Positions 1-8,811 of a stretch of 64,000 bases of DNA are shown here, piece after piece. Position 1 is the stretch's first letter. Every line of letters begins with the position of its first letter. Source of the DNA: Streptomyces sp. ALI-76-A (GTDB taxonomy: Bacteria; Actinomycetota; Actinomycetes; Streptomycetales; Streptomycetaceae); NCBI RefSeq assembly GCF_030287445.1, contig NZ_JASVWB010000002.1, positions 1,612,001 to 1,676,000 on the forward strand, given 5' to 3'. The position numbers and the translations under genes are program-made. The notes below the pieces were generated by a model. It saw only the letters and a program-made list of their open reading frames with translations. It was not told the DNA's origin and did not search any database.

Positions 1-1
1 C

Positions 2-451
2 AACGGCAAGATCTACCGGGCCAGCATGCCGATCGGGAACTTCCCGGGCAGCTTCGGCACGACCTCGACAGTGATCATGAGCGATACCACGAACAACCTG
101 TTCGAAGCCCCGCAGGTCTACAAGTTGCAGGGCCAGAACCGCTATCTCATGATCGTCGAGGCGATCGGCTCGCAGGGCCGCTACTTCCGCTCGTTCACGG
201 CCACCAGTCTGAACGGCTCATGGACACCCCAGGCCGCGACGGAGAGCAATCCCTTCGCCGGCAAGGCCAACAGTGGCGCCACCTGGACCAACGACATCAG
301 CCATGGCGAACTACTCCGTACCAGCGCCGATCAGACCATGACCGTCGATCCCTGCAATCTGCAGTTGCTGTACCAGGGGCGCAGCCCCAACTCCGGCGGC
401 GACTACGGCCTCCTGCCCTACCGTCCGGGTCTGCTGACACTGCGGCGCTGA
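2..451 (+). CDS. GH62 alpha-L-arabinofuranosidase, C-terminal part (5' end outside window)
   Basis: The reading frame is open from the window edge and gives the last 149 residues of a secreted-type glycosidase. The stretch from [12 protein letters not shown] through [10 protein letters not shown] to [13 protein letters not shown] matches, from memory, the C-terminal blades of GH62 enzymes, which remove arabinofuranose side chains from arabinoxylan or arabinan. The frame ends [12 protein letters not shown] with no binding module after the catalytic domain, so any module must lie N-terminal, outside the window. Two hairpins follow the stop. The enzyme fits the other plant-polymer hydrolases at 36-58 kb. 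The start, signal peptide and catalytic residues cannot be seen. Confidence 0.82.
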   Translation, partial: NGKIYRASMPIGNFPGSFGTTSTVIMSDTTNNLFEAPQVYKLQGQNRYLMIVEAIGSQGRYFRSFTATSLNGSWTPQAATESNPFAGKANSGATWTNDISHGELLRTSADQTMTVDPCNLQLLYQGRSPNSGGDYGLLPYRPGLLTLRR

Positions 452-756
452 CGGCGTGACACGAGTCCGGCTCCGGTAGGGAGCCGGCGTGGCGGGCCCG
501 GCGAAAGGCCGAGCCCGCCACGGTCACGCCACCACACGTGACCTCCCGGAAGCCGGCGACCGGGCCGGGCCCGTCCGCGCAGACCACCCGCGGGCGGACA
601 TGGGATGGAACCGGGCACCCGGGTGACTCCGAACTCCATGACCACCGGCGGGGCGTTCTTCGCCCCAAGGAGCCGTGCCCGTGAACGCCGGTCCGGCCGG
701 CCCGAGGGCGACCGGATACAGTGCGCGAGACGGCAGCCTGGTCAGGGAGGGGAAAC
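452..756. other. Intergenic region between GH62 and metallophosphoesterase
   Basis: This 305-base gap holds the double hairpin near its left end. The rest is GC-rich with no convincing coding frame. A ribosome binding site (GGAGGGG, about 746-752) at its right end sets the start of the next gene. I recognised no promoter. Confidence 0.5.
467..522 (+). terminator. Double hairpin, probable terminator of the GH62 gene
   Basis: An 8-bp perfect stem (467-474 with 480-487, 5-base loop) is followed at once by a 10-bp perfect stem (488-497 with 513-522). The second has a smaller stem inside that closes on a GAAA-type loop. It starts 15 bases after the stop codon. No U-tract is present, as is usual for high-GC actinobacterial terminators. 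Confidence 0.6.
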
Positions 757-1977
757 GTGACCGACACCAGCGACACCCGACCCGCCGGCAGCGAGGCGCG
801 GGCTCCGCGGCAGAGCGGACTGCACCGCCTGATGCGCTACCTCCCCCTGATCGCCCCCGTCCTGCTGTGGGCCGTGCCCTGCTGGGTGCTCCTGCACACC
901 GGCCAGCACTGGCCGGTGCCCGTCACGCTGGTCGGCACCGCCCTGTTCGCCCTCGGCCTCGTGGGTATGCCGCTCGCGATGGCGCGCGGCCACGGCCGGC
1001 GCCAGCAGGACCGTGCGGCGATCGTCGGTGACACCCTGCTGGGCGCCAGCTGGGTTCTGTTCACCTGGTCCATTCTGCTCGGCGTCTCCTTGCGGCCGGC
1101 CCTGACCGTGGTCGGCGTCGACGGGAGTCAGGACCGGGCCCGAATCGTCACTTGGGCCGTCCTGGGCGTAACCGCCGTCCTCCTCGCCTGGGGGTACGCC
1201 GAAGCCCGCCGCGTACCGCGCGTACGCCGACTCGATGTGCGACTCCCGCGGCTGGGTGCCGGGTTGGACGGCATCCGCGTCGTCCTCATCACCGACACCC
1301 ACTACGGCCCGCTCGAGCGCACTCGCTGGTCGGCGCGGGTGTGCGAGAGGGTGAACACCCTGGAAGCCGACCTGGTCTGCCACACCGGCGACATCGCGGA
1401 CGGCACGGCCGAACGCCGCCGCGCCCAGGCCCTCCCCCTCGGTACCGTGCGGGCCACCCGGGCCCGTGTCTACGTCACCGGCAACCACGAGTACTACAGC
1501 GAGGCCCAGGGCTGGGTCGACCTGATGGGCGAGCTGGGCTGGGAGCCGCTGCGCAACCGTCATCTGCTGCTCGAACGCGGAGGCGACACCCTCGTGGTCG
1601 CCGGCGTGGACGACGTCACCGCGGAGTCCTCCGGTCTGGCAGGCCACCGCGCCAACCTCGCCGGAGCCCTGAACGGCGCCGACCCCGACCTACCCGTCCT
1701 GCTCCTGGCACACCAGCCGAAGTTCGTCGACCGGGCGGCAGCCGACGGCATCGACCTCCAACTCTCCGGCCACACCCACGGCGGCCAGATCTGGCCCTTC
1801 CACCACCTGGTCCGCATCGACCAGCCCGCCCTCGCCGGCCTCAGCCACCACGGCACCCGCACCCTCCTCTACACCAGCCGCGGCACCGGCTTCTGGGGCC
1901 CGCCGTTCCGCGTCTTCGCCCCCAGCGAGATCACCCTGCTCGTGCTCCGCTCCCCGCACGTGCCCACCTCGTCGTAG
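757..1977 (+). CDS. Membrane-anchored metallophosphoesterase (YkuE-like)
   Basis: This 406-residue protein has about four hydrophobic segments in its first 150 residues followed by a calcineurin-type phosphoesterase domain. The metal-binding blocks are all present: D-T-H near 180-182, GDIAD near 216, GNHE at 242-245 and GHTHGG at 338-343. Such enzymes hydrolyse phosphomonoesters or diesters with a two-metal centre, and in YkuE-like proteins the domain follows N-terminal membrane helices. I chose the GTG at 757 because a strong GGAGGGG lies 4 bases upstream; an in-frame GTG at 721 has no such site. The gene stands alone, and its substrate cannot be inferred from its neighbours. Confidence 0.85.
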   Translation: MTDTSDTRPAGSEARAPRQSGLHRLMRYLPLIAPVLLWAVPCWVLLHTGQHWPVPVTLVGTALFALGLVGMPLAMARGHGRRQQDRAAIVGDTLLGASWVLFTWSILLGVSLRPALTVVGVDGSQDRARIVTWAVLGVTAVLLAWGYAEARRVPRVRRLDVRLPRLGAGLDGIRVVLITDTHYGPLERTRWSARVCERVNTLEADLVCHTGDIADGTAERRRAQALPLGTVRATRARVYVTGNHEYYSEAQGWVDLMGELGWEPLRNRHLLLERGGDTLVVAGVDDVTAESSGLAGHRANLAGALNGADPDLPVLLLAHQPKFVDRAAADGIDLQLSGHTHGGQIWPFHHLVRIDQPALAGLSHHGTRTLLYTSRGTGFWGPPFRVFAPSEITLLVLRSPHVPTSS

Positions 1978-2329
1978 CACGGGGCGGGTCAACACAGCCG
2001 CCGGGAGCAGGCCACGGGGGGCCAGGCCGGCGGTCGGCCGCTCCGGCCGCTGAGGAGCGCGGCGGCGCCGTCGTGGAACCGCCGATACGCCCGGCGCTCC
2101 ACTCCCTGCCCGAGCCCCACCTGCCCGCCACCCTCCGCCGGCCCCCGCCAACCGCCCGGTGTCACTCTTCCGGCCCAGGGCCACCCGCGCACGGCTTGCC
2201 GATGAACCGCGCCCGTTCAGGCTGGGAAGGAGCCCCCGCCCCGGGCAGTCGAGAACCCAGGTCGACCGTGACGCCTCTGTCGGACTCCCGCCCGTCATGC
2301 CCCCGGGGCATCTTCCGGAGGGAGCGACC
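1978..2329. other. Intergenic region, no recognisable feature
   Basis: These 352 GC-rich bases have several overlapping open frames on both strands, but none has a ribosome binding site or family resemblance. Only the GGAGGGA (about 2317-2323) before the next start is recognisable. Confidence 0.5.
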
Positions 2330-3187
2330 ATGGTCGACCTAGGTTTCGTGGGCCCCAGCAGGCCCGCCAACGACCACAAGTTCCTGAGTGTCACCGACGG
2401 CGACACGCCGAACATCGCCATGGCGGTTCGCATGGTGTCCATCGACACTCCGGAGAGCCGCTACGGCGGCGCCCCGGCCACCGCCCAGGCCGCTCTGGAC
2501 CGCACCAGGACGCGGCTGCTGGACGGCACCTACGACGAGCTGCCGCAGGACCTGCGCGACTACCTCGTCTCCCGGATCACTCCCGACGCCGCGGAGCGGC
2601 ATCAGGCCGCGGGCAAGGCGGCGTCCGAGGCTCACACGGACATGGTGACCACGCGGCTGGCCCGCCCCGACGGGTCGCAGCGCAAGATGGCCGTCGTCGC
2701 GACCGGCGAGCTCGTCGACAGCAACGGACGACTGCTGGCCTACACCGCGCCCTGGTTCAGCGGCAGTTCGTCCGACCCGCTGCCGCCACGCGACGACCCG
2801 CGCCGGCGCACGTTCAACCTGGACCTGGTGGCACACGGCTGGGCGGCCACCTTCCTCATCTACCCGTCCATTCCGTCCTTTGCCGACCTGAACCTGCTGC
2901 TGGACGAGGCGGAGGCGGCCTGGACCCAACAGCGCGGCGTCTGGGCGCGGTTCGGCCAGGACCTGCTGCTGGGCTACGAGTACCGGGCCTGCGTCAAGCT
3001 CGGCGCCAGGGAGCTGACCGATCCGGCCGAGGCGATCGGGCAGGCCTACCAGCGGGTGTGCGTGGACCTGCGGACTCTCACCGAGGTCGGTCTGTACGGC
3101 TACCACCAGGTGCCGCCCCAGCACCGGCTGTGGATCTGGGCGACCGACCTCGACCAGGCACGCGGGGACCTGCCGATCAGGCCCTGA
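2330..3187 (+). CDS. SNase-like (staphylococcal nuclease fold) protein, no signal peptide
   Basis: The 285-residue protein carries nuclease-fold signatures. VTDGDT near the N-terminus and VRMVSIDTPES supply the calcium Asp residues, the first catalytic Arg and the Glu, and NGRLLAY supplies the second catalytic Arg. The family hydrolyses DNA and RNA phosphodiesters. A large insertion of about 90 residues separates IDTPES from the GRLLAY strand, so it is longer than a classical thermonuclease of about 150 residues. There is no signal peptide, suggesting a cytoplasmic role or an unconventional exit. I chose ATG 2330 because GGAGGGA lies 6 bases upstream; the frame is open further upstream without such a site. 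Activity is inferred from residues only. Confidence 0.75.
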   Translation: MVDLGFVGPSRPANDHKFLSVTDGDTPNIAMAVRMVSIDTPESRYGGAPATAQAALDRTRTRLLDGTYDELPQDLRDYLVSRITPDAAERHQAAGKAASEAHTDMVTTRLARPDGSQRKMAVVATGELVDSNGRLLAYTAPWFSGSSSDPLPPRDDPRRRTFNLDLVAHGWAATFLIYPSIPSFADLNLLLDEAEAAWTQQRGVWARFGQDLLLGYEYRACVKLGARELTDPAEAIGQAYQRVCVDLRTLTEVGLYGYHQVPPQHRLWIWATDLDQARGDLPIRP

Positions 3188-3199
3188 GCCGGCCGAGGC

Positions 3200-3614
3200 C
3201 CGCCCTCATCGAGACCGTACGGGACAGGACGAGGGCCCTCGCCGACGAGGCTCACCGGGAGGCGCTGCGCGATGCCGCGGGAACCGGCCACGACCGCCCG
3301 CGACGGGTCGAGTGGTCGAGCTGGTGGGCGAGTTGTCGCTGTGGAGCGAGGCGTTCCGTACGGTGTGGGCGCGTCATGACATCCGGCAGAAGCGGCACGA
3401 GACCAAGCGTTTCCGGCATCCGCTCGTCGGGGAACTCACCCTGGAGTACGAGTCGTTGACCATCAACAGCGCGCCGGGGCAGCAACCCGTCGTCCACCGG
3501 GCCGAGTCCGGCGGCCCCTCCGCCCACGCGTTGGCGCTGCTCGGCAGCATCACCGCGACGCGGACGGCACAGCCGTCGGATTCCTTCCGGCAGGACATCG
3601 CAGCGGGCGACTGA
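3200..3614 (+). pseudogene. Decayed fragment of an XRE-family regulator with MmyB-like C-terminal domain
   Basis: The last 100 codons (3312-3614) read like the end of the ligand-binding domain found in streptomycete MmyB-type XRE regulators: LVGELSLWSEAFRTVWARHD, HPLVGELTLEYESL and a final ALALLGS. Just upstream, EALRDAAGTGHDRPRRV in another frame resembles the preceding helix of the same domain, so a frameshift lies near 3300. The helix-turn-helix and most of the protein are missing. I read this as a dead remnant; an internal start at GTG 3312 making a short peptide is unlikely because it lacks a good ribosome binding site. Confidence 0.6.
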
Positions 3615-3652
3615 ACCACCCGGCCACAATGGCCCGGAACCATTCCGGCCCG

Positions 3653-3668
3653 CGGTCACCGGTGACCG
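3653..3668. repeat. 16-bp perfect palindrome between convergent genes
   Basis: CGGTCACC followed directly by its reverse complement, with a second related half (CGGTCACCGGTG) starting about 20 bases later. It lies between the XRE remnant and the stop of the hemerythrin gene. It may serve as a bidirectional terminator or be a leftover operator of the lost regulator; I cannot decide. Confidence 0.4.
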
Positions 3669-3700
3669 GGAGTCGGTCACCGGTGTCCGGTGGCACGGGG

Positions 3701-4291
3701 TCAGTCGCGGCCCATGGCCTTGCGGACGGCGTCCCGGGTGCGGTCCATCAGCGCGGCGACGGGGCCCAGGGCCATGTTGGCGGAGGCGGACTCCACGCCC
3801 GGGTGCGGACGGGTGGGCGCCATCGCCTCGGCCGCCTTCACCCCCTTGGCCAGGGACGCGAGCGTCCCGGCGTCGGCGCTGCGCCGGATGTGGATGAACT
3901 CGTAGCGTTCCTCGGCGCGGGCGTGTTCCTGCACCTCGGTGCGCAGGGCCAGCAGTTGGGGCAGGAACTTGGGATCGTCGGTGTCCATGTCGTCGAGGGC
4001 GCTCAGGGTCTCCTTGGCCGACCGCTCCTCCGCGAGCCGGGCGTCCACGACCTCTTCGCCGCCCTTGACCGTGCGGCGGACGAACGGGTGCACGATCTCC
4101 TCCTCCGCCGTCTCGTGGACGGCGAGGAGGCGCACCAGCCGGCGGAACGCCTCCTGCCGGGCGTCGCCCTGGCAGGCCTCGACCTCGTCGAAGAGGTTGC
4201 GGATGTCCCCGTGCTGACGCATGAGCAGGCCCACCACGTCGACGTCGGGAGCGGCGTCGTCGCCGGCGTGCGGCGTGCGTGTTTCAGCCAT
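3701..4291 (-). CDS. Hemerythrin HHE cation-binding domain protein
   Basis: This 196-residue protein has the spaced His/Glu pattern of an HHE domain: MRQHGDIRNLFDEVE near residue 22, VHETAEEEIVHPFVRR in the middle, and QEHARAEERYEFIH later. Together these would bind a non-haem di-iron centre. Such proteins sense or store oxygen or iron, or protect against oxidative stress, in the cytoplasm. The start at 4291 has GTGAGGA upstream. It lies 11 bases downstream of the ferritin-like gene on the same strand, so the two probably share a transcript and an iron or redox role. Confidence 0.85.
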   Translation of the reverse strand: MAETRTPHAGDDAAPDVDVVGLLMRQHGDIRNLFDEVEACQGDARQEAFRRLVRLLAVHETAEEEIVHPFVRRTVKGGEEVVDARLAEERSAKETLSALDDMDTDDPKFLPQLLALRTEVQEHARAEERYEFIHIRRSADAGTLASLAKGVKAAEAMAPTRPHPGVESASANMALGPVAALMDRTRDAVRKAMGRD

Positions 4292-4302
4292 CGCTGGTTT
4301 CC

Positions 4303-5502
4303 TCACTTCTCCCGCAGGGCGGGGTCGGGGTGTTCGCCCTCGGTCTCGATGCGGTACTCGCGCCCGAACATCTCCTCGTGCTGCGCCATCACGCGCTCGC
4401 TGGGCGGTTCCTCGCCGCCGTGGATCTGCTCCTGCATCTTCTCGAACCGTTCGTGCGCGTCCCGCACGTAGCCGGCGCCGAGCGTGGTCAGGTCGATCTG
4501 TGTGTCGAGGAGTTCGCGCAGGTACGCCTTGTTCGGCTCGAAGGTGAGCACGTTGGGCAGCTGCGGGGCGAGGACCGACTCCGGGTCGCGTCCGTCGTGC
4601 CGGCGCATCAGGTCGCAGGCGATGTGCAGGTGTTCCAGTTCCTGGTTCAGGTGCAGCTCCCAGATGGCCTTCACCTTGGGGTCGCTCTCCTGCTCCATGA
4701 AGGAGTAGTAGAGGTAGCACTCGTTGTACTCGTGGTTGACGAGTTGCTCCCACCACGTCTCGCCCGGGTCGACCAGGGACTCGTAGTGCGTGACGTGCTC
4801 CTCCTCGATCAGGCCGATCTCCTGGTAGAGCTGGCGGGCGATCGGCTCCATGTACTGCGGGCCGACGTTCATGTAGAAGTTCATGGTCTGCTGCTCCGCC
4901 GACATGATCGTCAGCGCGTGCAGCTTCGACAGCGGGTTCGTCGTGTCCTTGTCGTACGGATCGCGGACGTTGTCGGCCGGGTGGCGGTGGTGGAACTTCG
5001 TCGGCCGGCCCGGCATCACCTCGGTCAGGCCCTCGACGATCGCGTCCGCCTTGCGGTGCTCGATCATCTCGTAGAGGTTCGCGTACCGGTACAGGTGGTC
5101 GAAGTCCTCCAGCACGCCGAACTGGTACGCCTGCTTCAGGTGCGGGTCCGGCTCCATCCGGGCGACCCAGGCGGTGAGGTCGACGGCCACCTGCTCGTAG
5201 GCGATGGTCGTCTCCAGCACCGACGAGACCCCGGGCAGCAGCCAGTTCACGGCCTTCTGCTGCTGGTGCTCGATGTAGCGGACCTCCGCCAGCTGCCGTT
5301 TGACCTCAGGGTCGACGGTGTTGCGCGCCAGTTGATGGCTGAACATGATCGCTTCGACCTCGATGCCGTTCATCGTGATGACGCGACAGCGGGTGTACGG
5401 GTCACTGTGGTCGGGATCGATCGGGGTGACGTTCAGCTCGCGCCAGTTCCTGAGCTGACGGTCCAGCGGGATACCGCGCTGTTCCAGGGGATTGAAGGTC
5501 AT
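4303..5502 (-). CDS. Ferritin-like superfamily protein (actinobacterial, function unknown)
   Basis: This 399-residue helical protein is rich in Glu/His pairs typical of ferritin-like di-iron bundles: EVRYIEHQQQ, EEEHVTHYESL and LNQELEHLH. I recognise it as a conserved actinobacterial protein of unknown reaction. An AGGAGGC ribosome binding site precedes ATG 5502. It heads a two-gene unit with the hemerythrin gene. A badly broken copy of the same gene sits on the plus strand near 35.05-35.35 kb, sharing the N-terminal PDHxDPYTRCRVIT block. Catalase-like or iron-storage roles are guesses from the fold. Confidence 0.75.
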   Translation of the reverse strand: MTFNPLEQRGIPLDRQLRNWRELNVTPIDPDHSDPYTRCRVITMNGIEVEAIMFSHQLARNTVDPEVKRQLAEVRYIEHQQQKAVNWLLPGVSSVLETTIAYEQVAVDLTAWVARMEPDPHLKQAYQFGVLEDFDHLYRYANLYEMIEHRKADAIVEGLTEVMPGRPTKFHHRHPADNVRDPYDKDTTNPLSKLHALTIMSAEQQTMNFYMNVGPQYMEPIARQLYQEIGLIEEEHVTHYESLVDPGETWWEQLVNHEYNECYLYYSFMEQESDPKVKAIWELHLNQELEHLHIACDLMRRHDGRDPESVLAPQLPNVLTFEPNKAYLRELLDTQIDLTTLGAGYVRDAHERFEKMQEQIHGGEEPPSERVMAQHEEMFGREYRIETEGEHPDPALREK

Positions 5503-5721
5503 CTGTGCCTCCTGGTCAGTCGATGGTGAGTCGCAGGGTCCCCCGCGAGAAGAAGATCACTCTTCGGAATTCGAGGGCGGGAACCGCAGTCATCCTTGAC
5601 AGCGCGGGGAGCGGTCCCAGGTCTCCCCCGCCGGTCCGCTCCCCGACCGTCACCCGACCGGCGGCACCGTACGCGGGATCCGCGAGGCCGCCGCTCCCGC
5701 GCGGGAAGCCGGTTCTCGACG

Positions 5722-5745
5722 GGTTGCGCCACGGCCCCGGGGTAC
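5722..5745 (+). promoter_or_regulatory. Candidate sigma-B-type promoter for the DUF4383 gene
   Basis: GGTT at 5722-5725, a 14-base spacer, then GGGTAC at 5740-5745. This fits the GNNT-N14-16-GGGTAY consensus described for streptomycete sigma-B. It lies 47 bases before the start codon on the correct strand. The match is to a short consensus in GC-rich DNA, so a chance hit is possible. Confidence 0.5.
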
Positions 5746-5792
5746 TCGCCGCGCGCAAACGTTCCCGGATGCCGGAAGAAGGCTCGGCTGCC

Positions 5793-6257
5793 ATGACGAC
5801 GCACCCCCGTACCCCGGACAGATCACGCACCCCCGTCCAGCAGGCGGCGCTCCTGGTGGGCGCGGTGTTCCTGCTGGTGGGCATCCTCGGGTTCGTTCCG
5901 GGGATCACCACGGACTACGACACGATGGAGTTCGCCTCGCACGACTCGGGGGCCGAACTCCTCGGGATCTTCCAGATCTCCGTCCTGCACAACCTCGTCC
6001 ACCTCGCGTTCGGCGCGGCGGGCATAGCCATGTCCCGCACCGCGTCCGCCGCGGGGACCTACCTGCTGGCAGGGGGCGCGATCTACCTGGTGCTGTGGCT
6101 GTACGGCCTCATGGTGGGCCACGACAGCGCGGCCAACTTCGTGCCGCTGAACACGGCCGACGACTGGCTGCACTTCTTCCTCGGCCTCGGCATGATCACG
6201 CTGGGCGTGCTGCTCACCCGTCGCGTCACCACCGCCGCCGGAGGGAACCGCCGATGA
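5793..6257 (+). CDS. DUF4383 integral membrane protein
   Basis: This 154-residue protein has four predicted membrane helices: AALLVGAVFLLVGILGFVPG, the LHNLVHLAFGAAGIAM segment, YLLAGGAIYLVLWLYGL and FFLGLGMITLGVLL. VHLAFGAAG and the DDWLHFFLG block are typical of DUF4383, a small actinobacterial family of unknown function. ATG 5793 was chosen because AAGAAGG lies about 10 bases upstream; an ATG eight codons earlier (5769) is the alternative. The stop overlaps the next ATG by 4 bases, so it heads a three-gene translationally coupled unit. Confidence 0.8.
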   Translation: MTTHPRTPDRSRTPVQQAALLVGAVFLLVGILGFVPGITTDYDTMEFASHDSGAELLGIFQISVLHNLVHLAFGAAGIAMSRTASAAGTYLLAGGAIYLVLWLYGLMVGHDSAANFVPLNTADDWLHFFLGLGMITLGVLLTRRVTTAAGGNRR

Positions 6258-6724
6258 CCGCCGGAAAACTGTTCTGGACCGCCGCGGCGGGCCTCGGCGC
6301 CGGAGCCGTCGTCGCCGCACGGCGCACCCGGACCCGCCCGTCAGCTCAGCAAGCCGCGGACCGGTGGCTCGCGGTGACGGTGAACCTCGAACCGGACGCC
6401 GTCCAGCCCGACAAGCTGCCCACGCCGTTGCAGGAGTACGGCGACCGCATCGAGACACGGATCCGCCCGGCGCCCGGTGACCGGGGCACGGAAGTGGCCG
6501 TACGCCTGCGGGAGACGGAGCCGGACACCGCCTACTCCGTGCCCGCCCGGCTCACCGGTGACGACCCGCGCCAGGAGCTGCGCCGCGCGCTGCGCGAGGC
6601 CAAGGCGCTGCTGGAGACGGGAGAGGTCATGCGGGCCGACACACCGCCGACCACGCACGACACCCTTGGCGGGAAACTCGTCGGACTGCTGAGCCGCCGC
6701 GCGGGCGGGGAGGGAGTGCTGTGA
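6254..6724 (+). CDS. Small conserved protein of unknown function with N-terminal hydrophobic segment
   Basis: This 156-residue protein starts with a short hydrophobic stretch (LFWTAAAGLGAGAVVAA), then has a soluble region with VTVNLEPDAV and ALREAKALLETGEV. The body resembles the small polyketide-cyclase/SRPBCC-like proteins that accompany alcohol dehydrogenases in streptomycetes, but I cannot assign the fold with confidence. It overlaps both neighbours by 4 bases, which ties it to the dehydrogenase and the DUF4383 protein. Confidence 0.65.
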   Translation: MTAGKLFWTAAAGLGAGAVVAARRTRTRPSAQQAADRWLAVTVNLEPDAVQPDKLPTPLQEYGDRIETRIRPAPGDRGTEVAVRLRETEPDTAYSVPARLTGDDPRQELRRALREAKALLETGEVMRADTPPTTHDTLGGKLVGLLSRRAGGEGVL

Positions 6725-7896
6725 AGGCCCTGTGCTGGGAAGGCGTGAACAAGCTCGCCGTCGAGGAGGTGCCCGATCCGGTCCTGCGCAACGACCAGGA
6801 CGTGATCGTACGGCTGATCGCGGGCACCACCTGCGGCTCCGACCTGCACCTCATCGGCGGTTACATCCCCTTCATGCGGTCCGGGGACGTGATCGGGCAC
6901 GAGTTCCTCGGCGAGGTCGTCGAGGTGGGTGCCGCCGTACGCCGGCACGCGGTGGGTGACCGGGTGGTGGTGTCCTCGTTCGTCGGCTGCGGCCGGTGCT
7001 GGTACTGCACCCACGACCTGTGGTCCCTGTGCGACAACACCAACACCAACCCCGGCATCGGGCAGGCCCTCTTCGGGGCCGACACGGGGGGCATCTTCGG
7101 CTACTCGCACGCCATGGGCGGACTGCGCGGCAGCCACGCCGAGTACGTGCGCGTCCCGTTCGCCGACTACGGGGCCTTCAAGGTGCCGGAGGGCATCGAC
7201 GACACGAGCGCGCTGTTCGTGTCGGACTCGGTGCCGACGGGGTGGATGGGGGCCGACCTCGCCGGTGTGAAGCCGGGTGACGTGGTCGCCGTCTGGGGTT
7301 GCGGGGCCGTCGGCCAGATGGCGGCGCGCGCCGCGATCCTGCTGGGCGCGGAGCGGGTGATCTCCATCGACCGGATCCCCGAACGGCTGGCGATGACCGA
7401 GCGGCACATCGGCAGCGAGGTCATCGACTACACGGCCACCGACGTCGGGGCGGAACTGCGCGAACGCACCGGCGGCCGGGGCCCGGACGTGTGCATCGAG
7501 GCGGTCGGCATGGAGGCGCACAGCGACAGCCCGGTGCACGCCTACGACCAGGTGAAGCAGCAGCTGCGGCTCCAGACGGACCGTCCCACCGCGGTCCGGC
7601 AGGCCATCCACGCCTGCCGCAAGGGCGGCACGGTCTTCGTCCTGGGCGTGTTCGCCGGCGCGGTGGACAAGTTCCCCCTCGGCGCGGTGATCAACAAGGG
7701 TCTGACCGTGCGCGGTGCCCAGCAGCACGGCCAGCGCTACATCCCGATGCTGCTCGACCGGATGGCGGCCGGTGACCTGAGCACGTCCCATCTGGCGACC
7801 CACACCGTGCCGCTGGACGAGGCGCCCCGGGCCTACGAGCTGTTCAAGCAGAAGGACGACGGCTGTGTGCGGGCCGTCATCCGGCCGGGCGGATGA
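6721..7896 (+). CDS. Zinc-dependent alcohol/formaldehyde dehydrogenase-type oxidoreductase
   Basis: This 391-residue medium-chain dehydrogenase has catalytic-zinc residues in GTTCGSDLH and GHEFLGEV. The structural-zinc Cys cluster is partial (GCGRCWYCTHDLWSLC), and the nucleotide fold is VWGCGAVGQMAARAA. The length and the insertion after the Cys cluster resemble the glutathione-independent formaldehyde dehydrogenase branch. It would oxidise an alcohol or aldehyde hydrate with NAD(P)+. Its GTG start overlaps the preceding stop, so it is the third gene of a coupled unit with a likely stress role. The substrate is not determinable here. Confidence 0.85.
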   Translation: MKALCWEGVNKLAVEEVPDPVLRNDQDVIVRLIAGTTCGSDLHLIGGYIPFMRSGDVIGHEFLGEVVEVGAAVRRHAVGDRVVVSSFVGCGRCWYCTHDLWSLCDNTNTNPGIGQALFGADTGGIFGYSHAMGGLRGSHAEYVRVPFADYGAFKVPEGIDDTSALFVSDSVPTGWMGADLAGVKPGDVVAVWGCGAVGQMAARAAILLGAERVISIDRIPERLAMTERHIGSEVIDYTATDVGAELRERTGGRGPDVCIEAVGMEAHSDSPVHAYDQVKQQLRLQTDRPTAVRQAIHACRKGGTVFVLGVFAGAVDKFPLGAVINKGLTVRGAQQHGQRYIPMLLDRMAAGDLSTSHLATHTVPLDEAPRAYELFKQKDDGCVRAVIRPGG

Positions 7897-8019
7897 GGGG
7901 GCCACGGCACTCGTCCCTCTCCGTCTGATCCCGTGCGGGACCGCGCGCGCACGACCGGCCGCGGTCCCGCTTCCCGTCGCCCGGCGTTTTCGCGGACGCC
8001 CGTGGGGGACTCGCCGCCT

Positions 8020-8745
8020 GTGGTGGCGTACGGAGCGGAACAGCGGGTGCGCTGGCCGGCGTTGCGGGCGGGCTGGCGGACGCAGACGTTCGTGCACTGG
8101 GCGTTCCCGCCGGAGGCGGTGCAGGCGCTGCTGCCCGGGGAGCTGACCGTGGACGTGTACGAGGGCGCCGCCTGGGTGGGGCTCACGCCCTTCGTCATGG
8201 CGGACGTGCGCCCGCACGGCGTGCCCGCCGCGGTGCCCGGGCTGCCGACGTTCGCGGAGACCAACCTGCGGACCTACGTCCGCCACCGGGACGGGCGGGA
8301 CGGACTGTGGTTCCTGTCCATCGAGGTGGCCTGCCCGCTGATGCTGGCGGCCCGCACCATCGGTGCGCCGTACAACCCGGGCACGCTGGATGTCTCCAGG
8401 GACGGGAACGGCGTCTCCTACACGGGTGCGCGATGGGGCGGCGGTGCCTCCTACCGCCTGGTCGTCCGCCCCGGCGACCCGATCCGGCCGGCGCCGCGGG
8501 ACGTGTGGCTGACCTCGCGCTGGCGGGCGTACACGCGGCGGCTGGGCCTGCTCTGGGAGACGCCCGTGGAGCACGAGCCGTGGCCGCTGGCGGACGCCGC
8601 CGTCGAGGTGCTGGAGGAGACGCTGACCTCAGCGGCCGGCCTGCCCGCCCCTCGTTCCGAGCCGGTCGTGCACTTCTCCCCGGGCGTCGGGCACGTACGT
8701 CTGGGGGTCTCCCGGCCTTGTGTCCCCGGGCCGCGACCCTCCTGA
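8020..8745 (+). CDS. DUF2071 (YqjF-like) protein
   Basis: This protein of about 241 residues has the DUF2071 pattern: WAFPPEAVQALLPGELTVDV, WVGLTPFVMADVRP, FAETNLRTYVRH and FLSIEVACPLMLAAR. The family has an acetoacetate-decarboxylase-like fold but no settled reaction. Start choice is uncertain. GTG 8020 has GGGGGA about 11 bases upstream, while in-frame GTGs at 8002 and 7933 lack good sites. It follows the dehydrogenase after about 120 bases on the same strand. Confidence 0.75.
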   Translation: MVAYGAEQRVRWPALRAGWRTQTFVHWAFPPEAVQALLPGELTVDVYEGAAWVGLTPFVMADVRPHGVPAAVPGLPTFAETNLRTYVRHRDGRDGLWFLSIEVACPLMLAARTIGAPYNPGTLDVSRDGNGVSYTGARWGGGASYRLVVRPGDPIRPAPRDVWLTSRWRAYTRRLGLLWETPVEHEPWPLADAAVEVLEETLTSAAGLPAPRSEPVVHFSPGVGHVRLGVSRPCVPGPRPS

Positions 8746-8811
8746 CAGCCATCGACCCGGCGGGCCTCCCCGTCCGGTCTCCCTTCGGGGCACACGAGCG
8801 GGAGCGAACGG

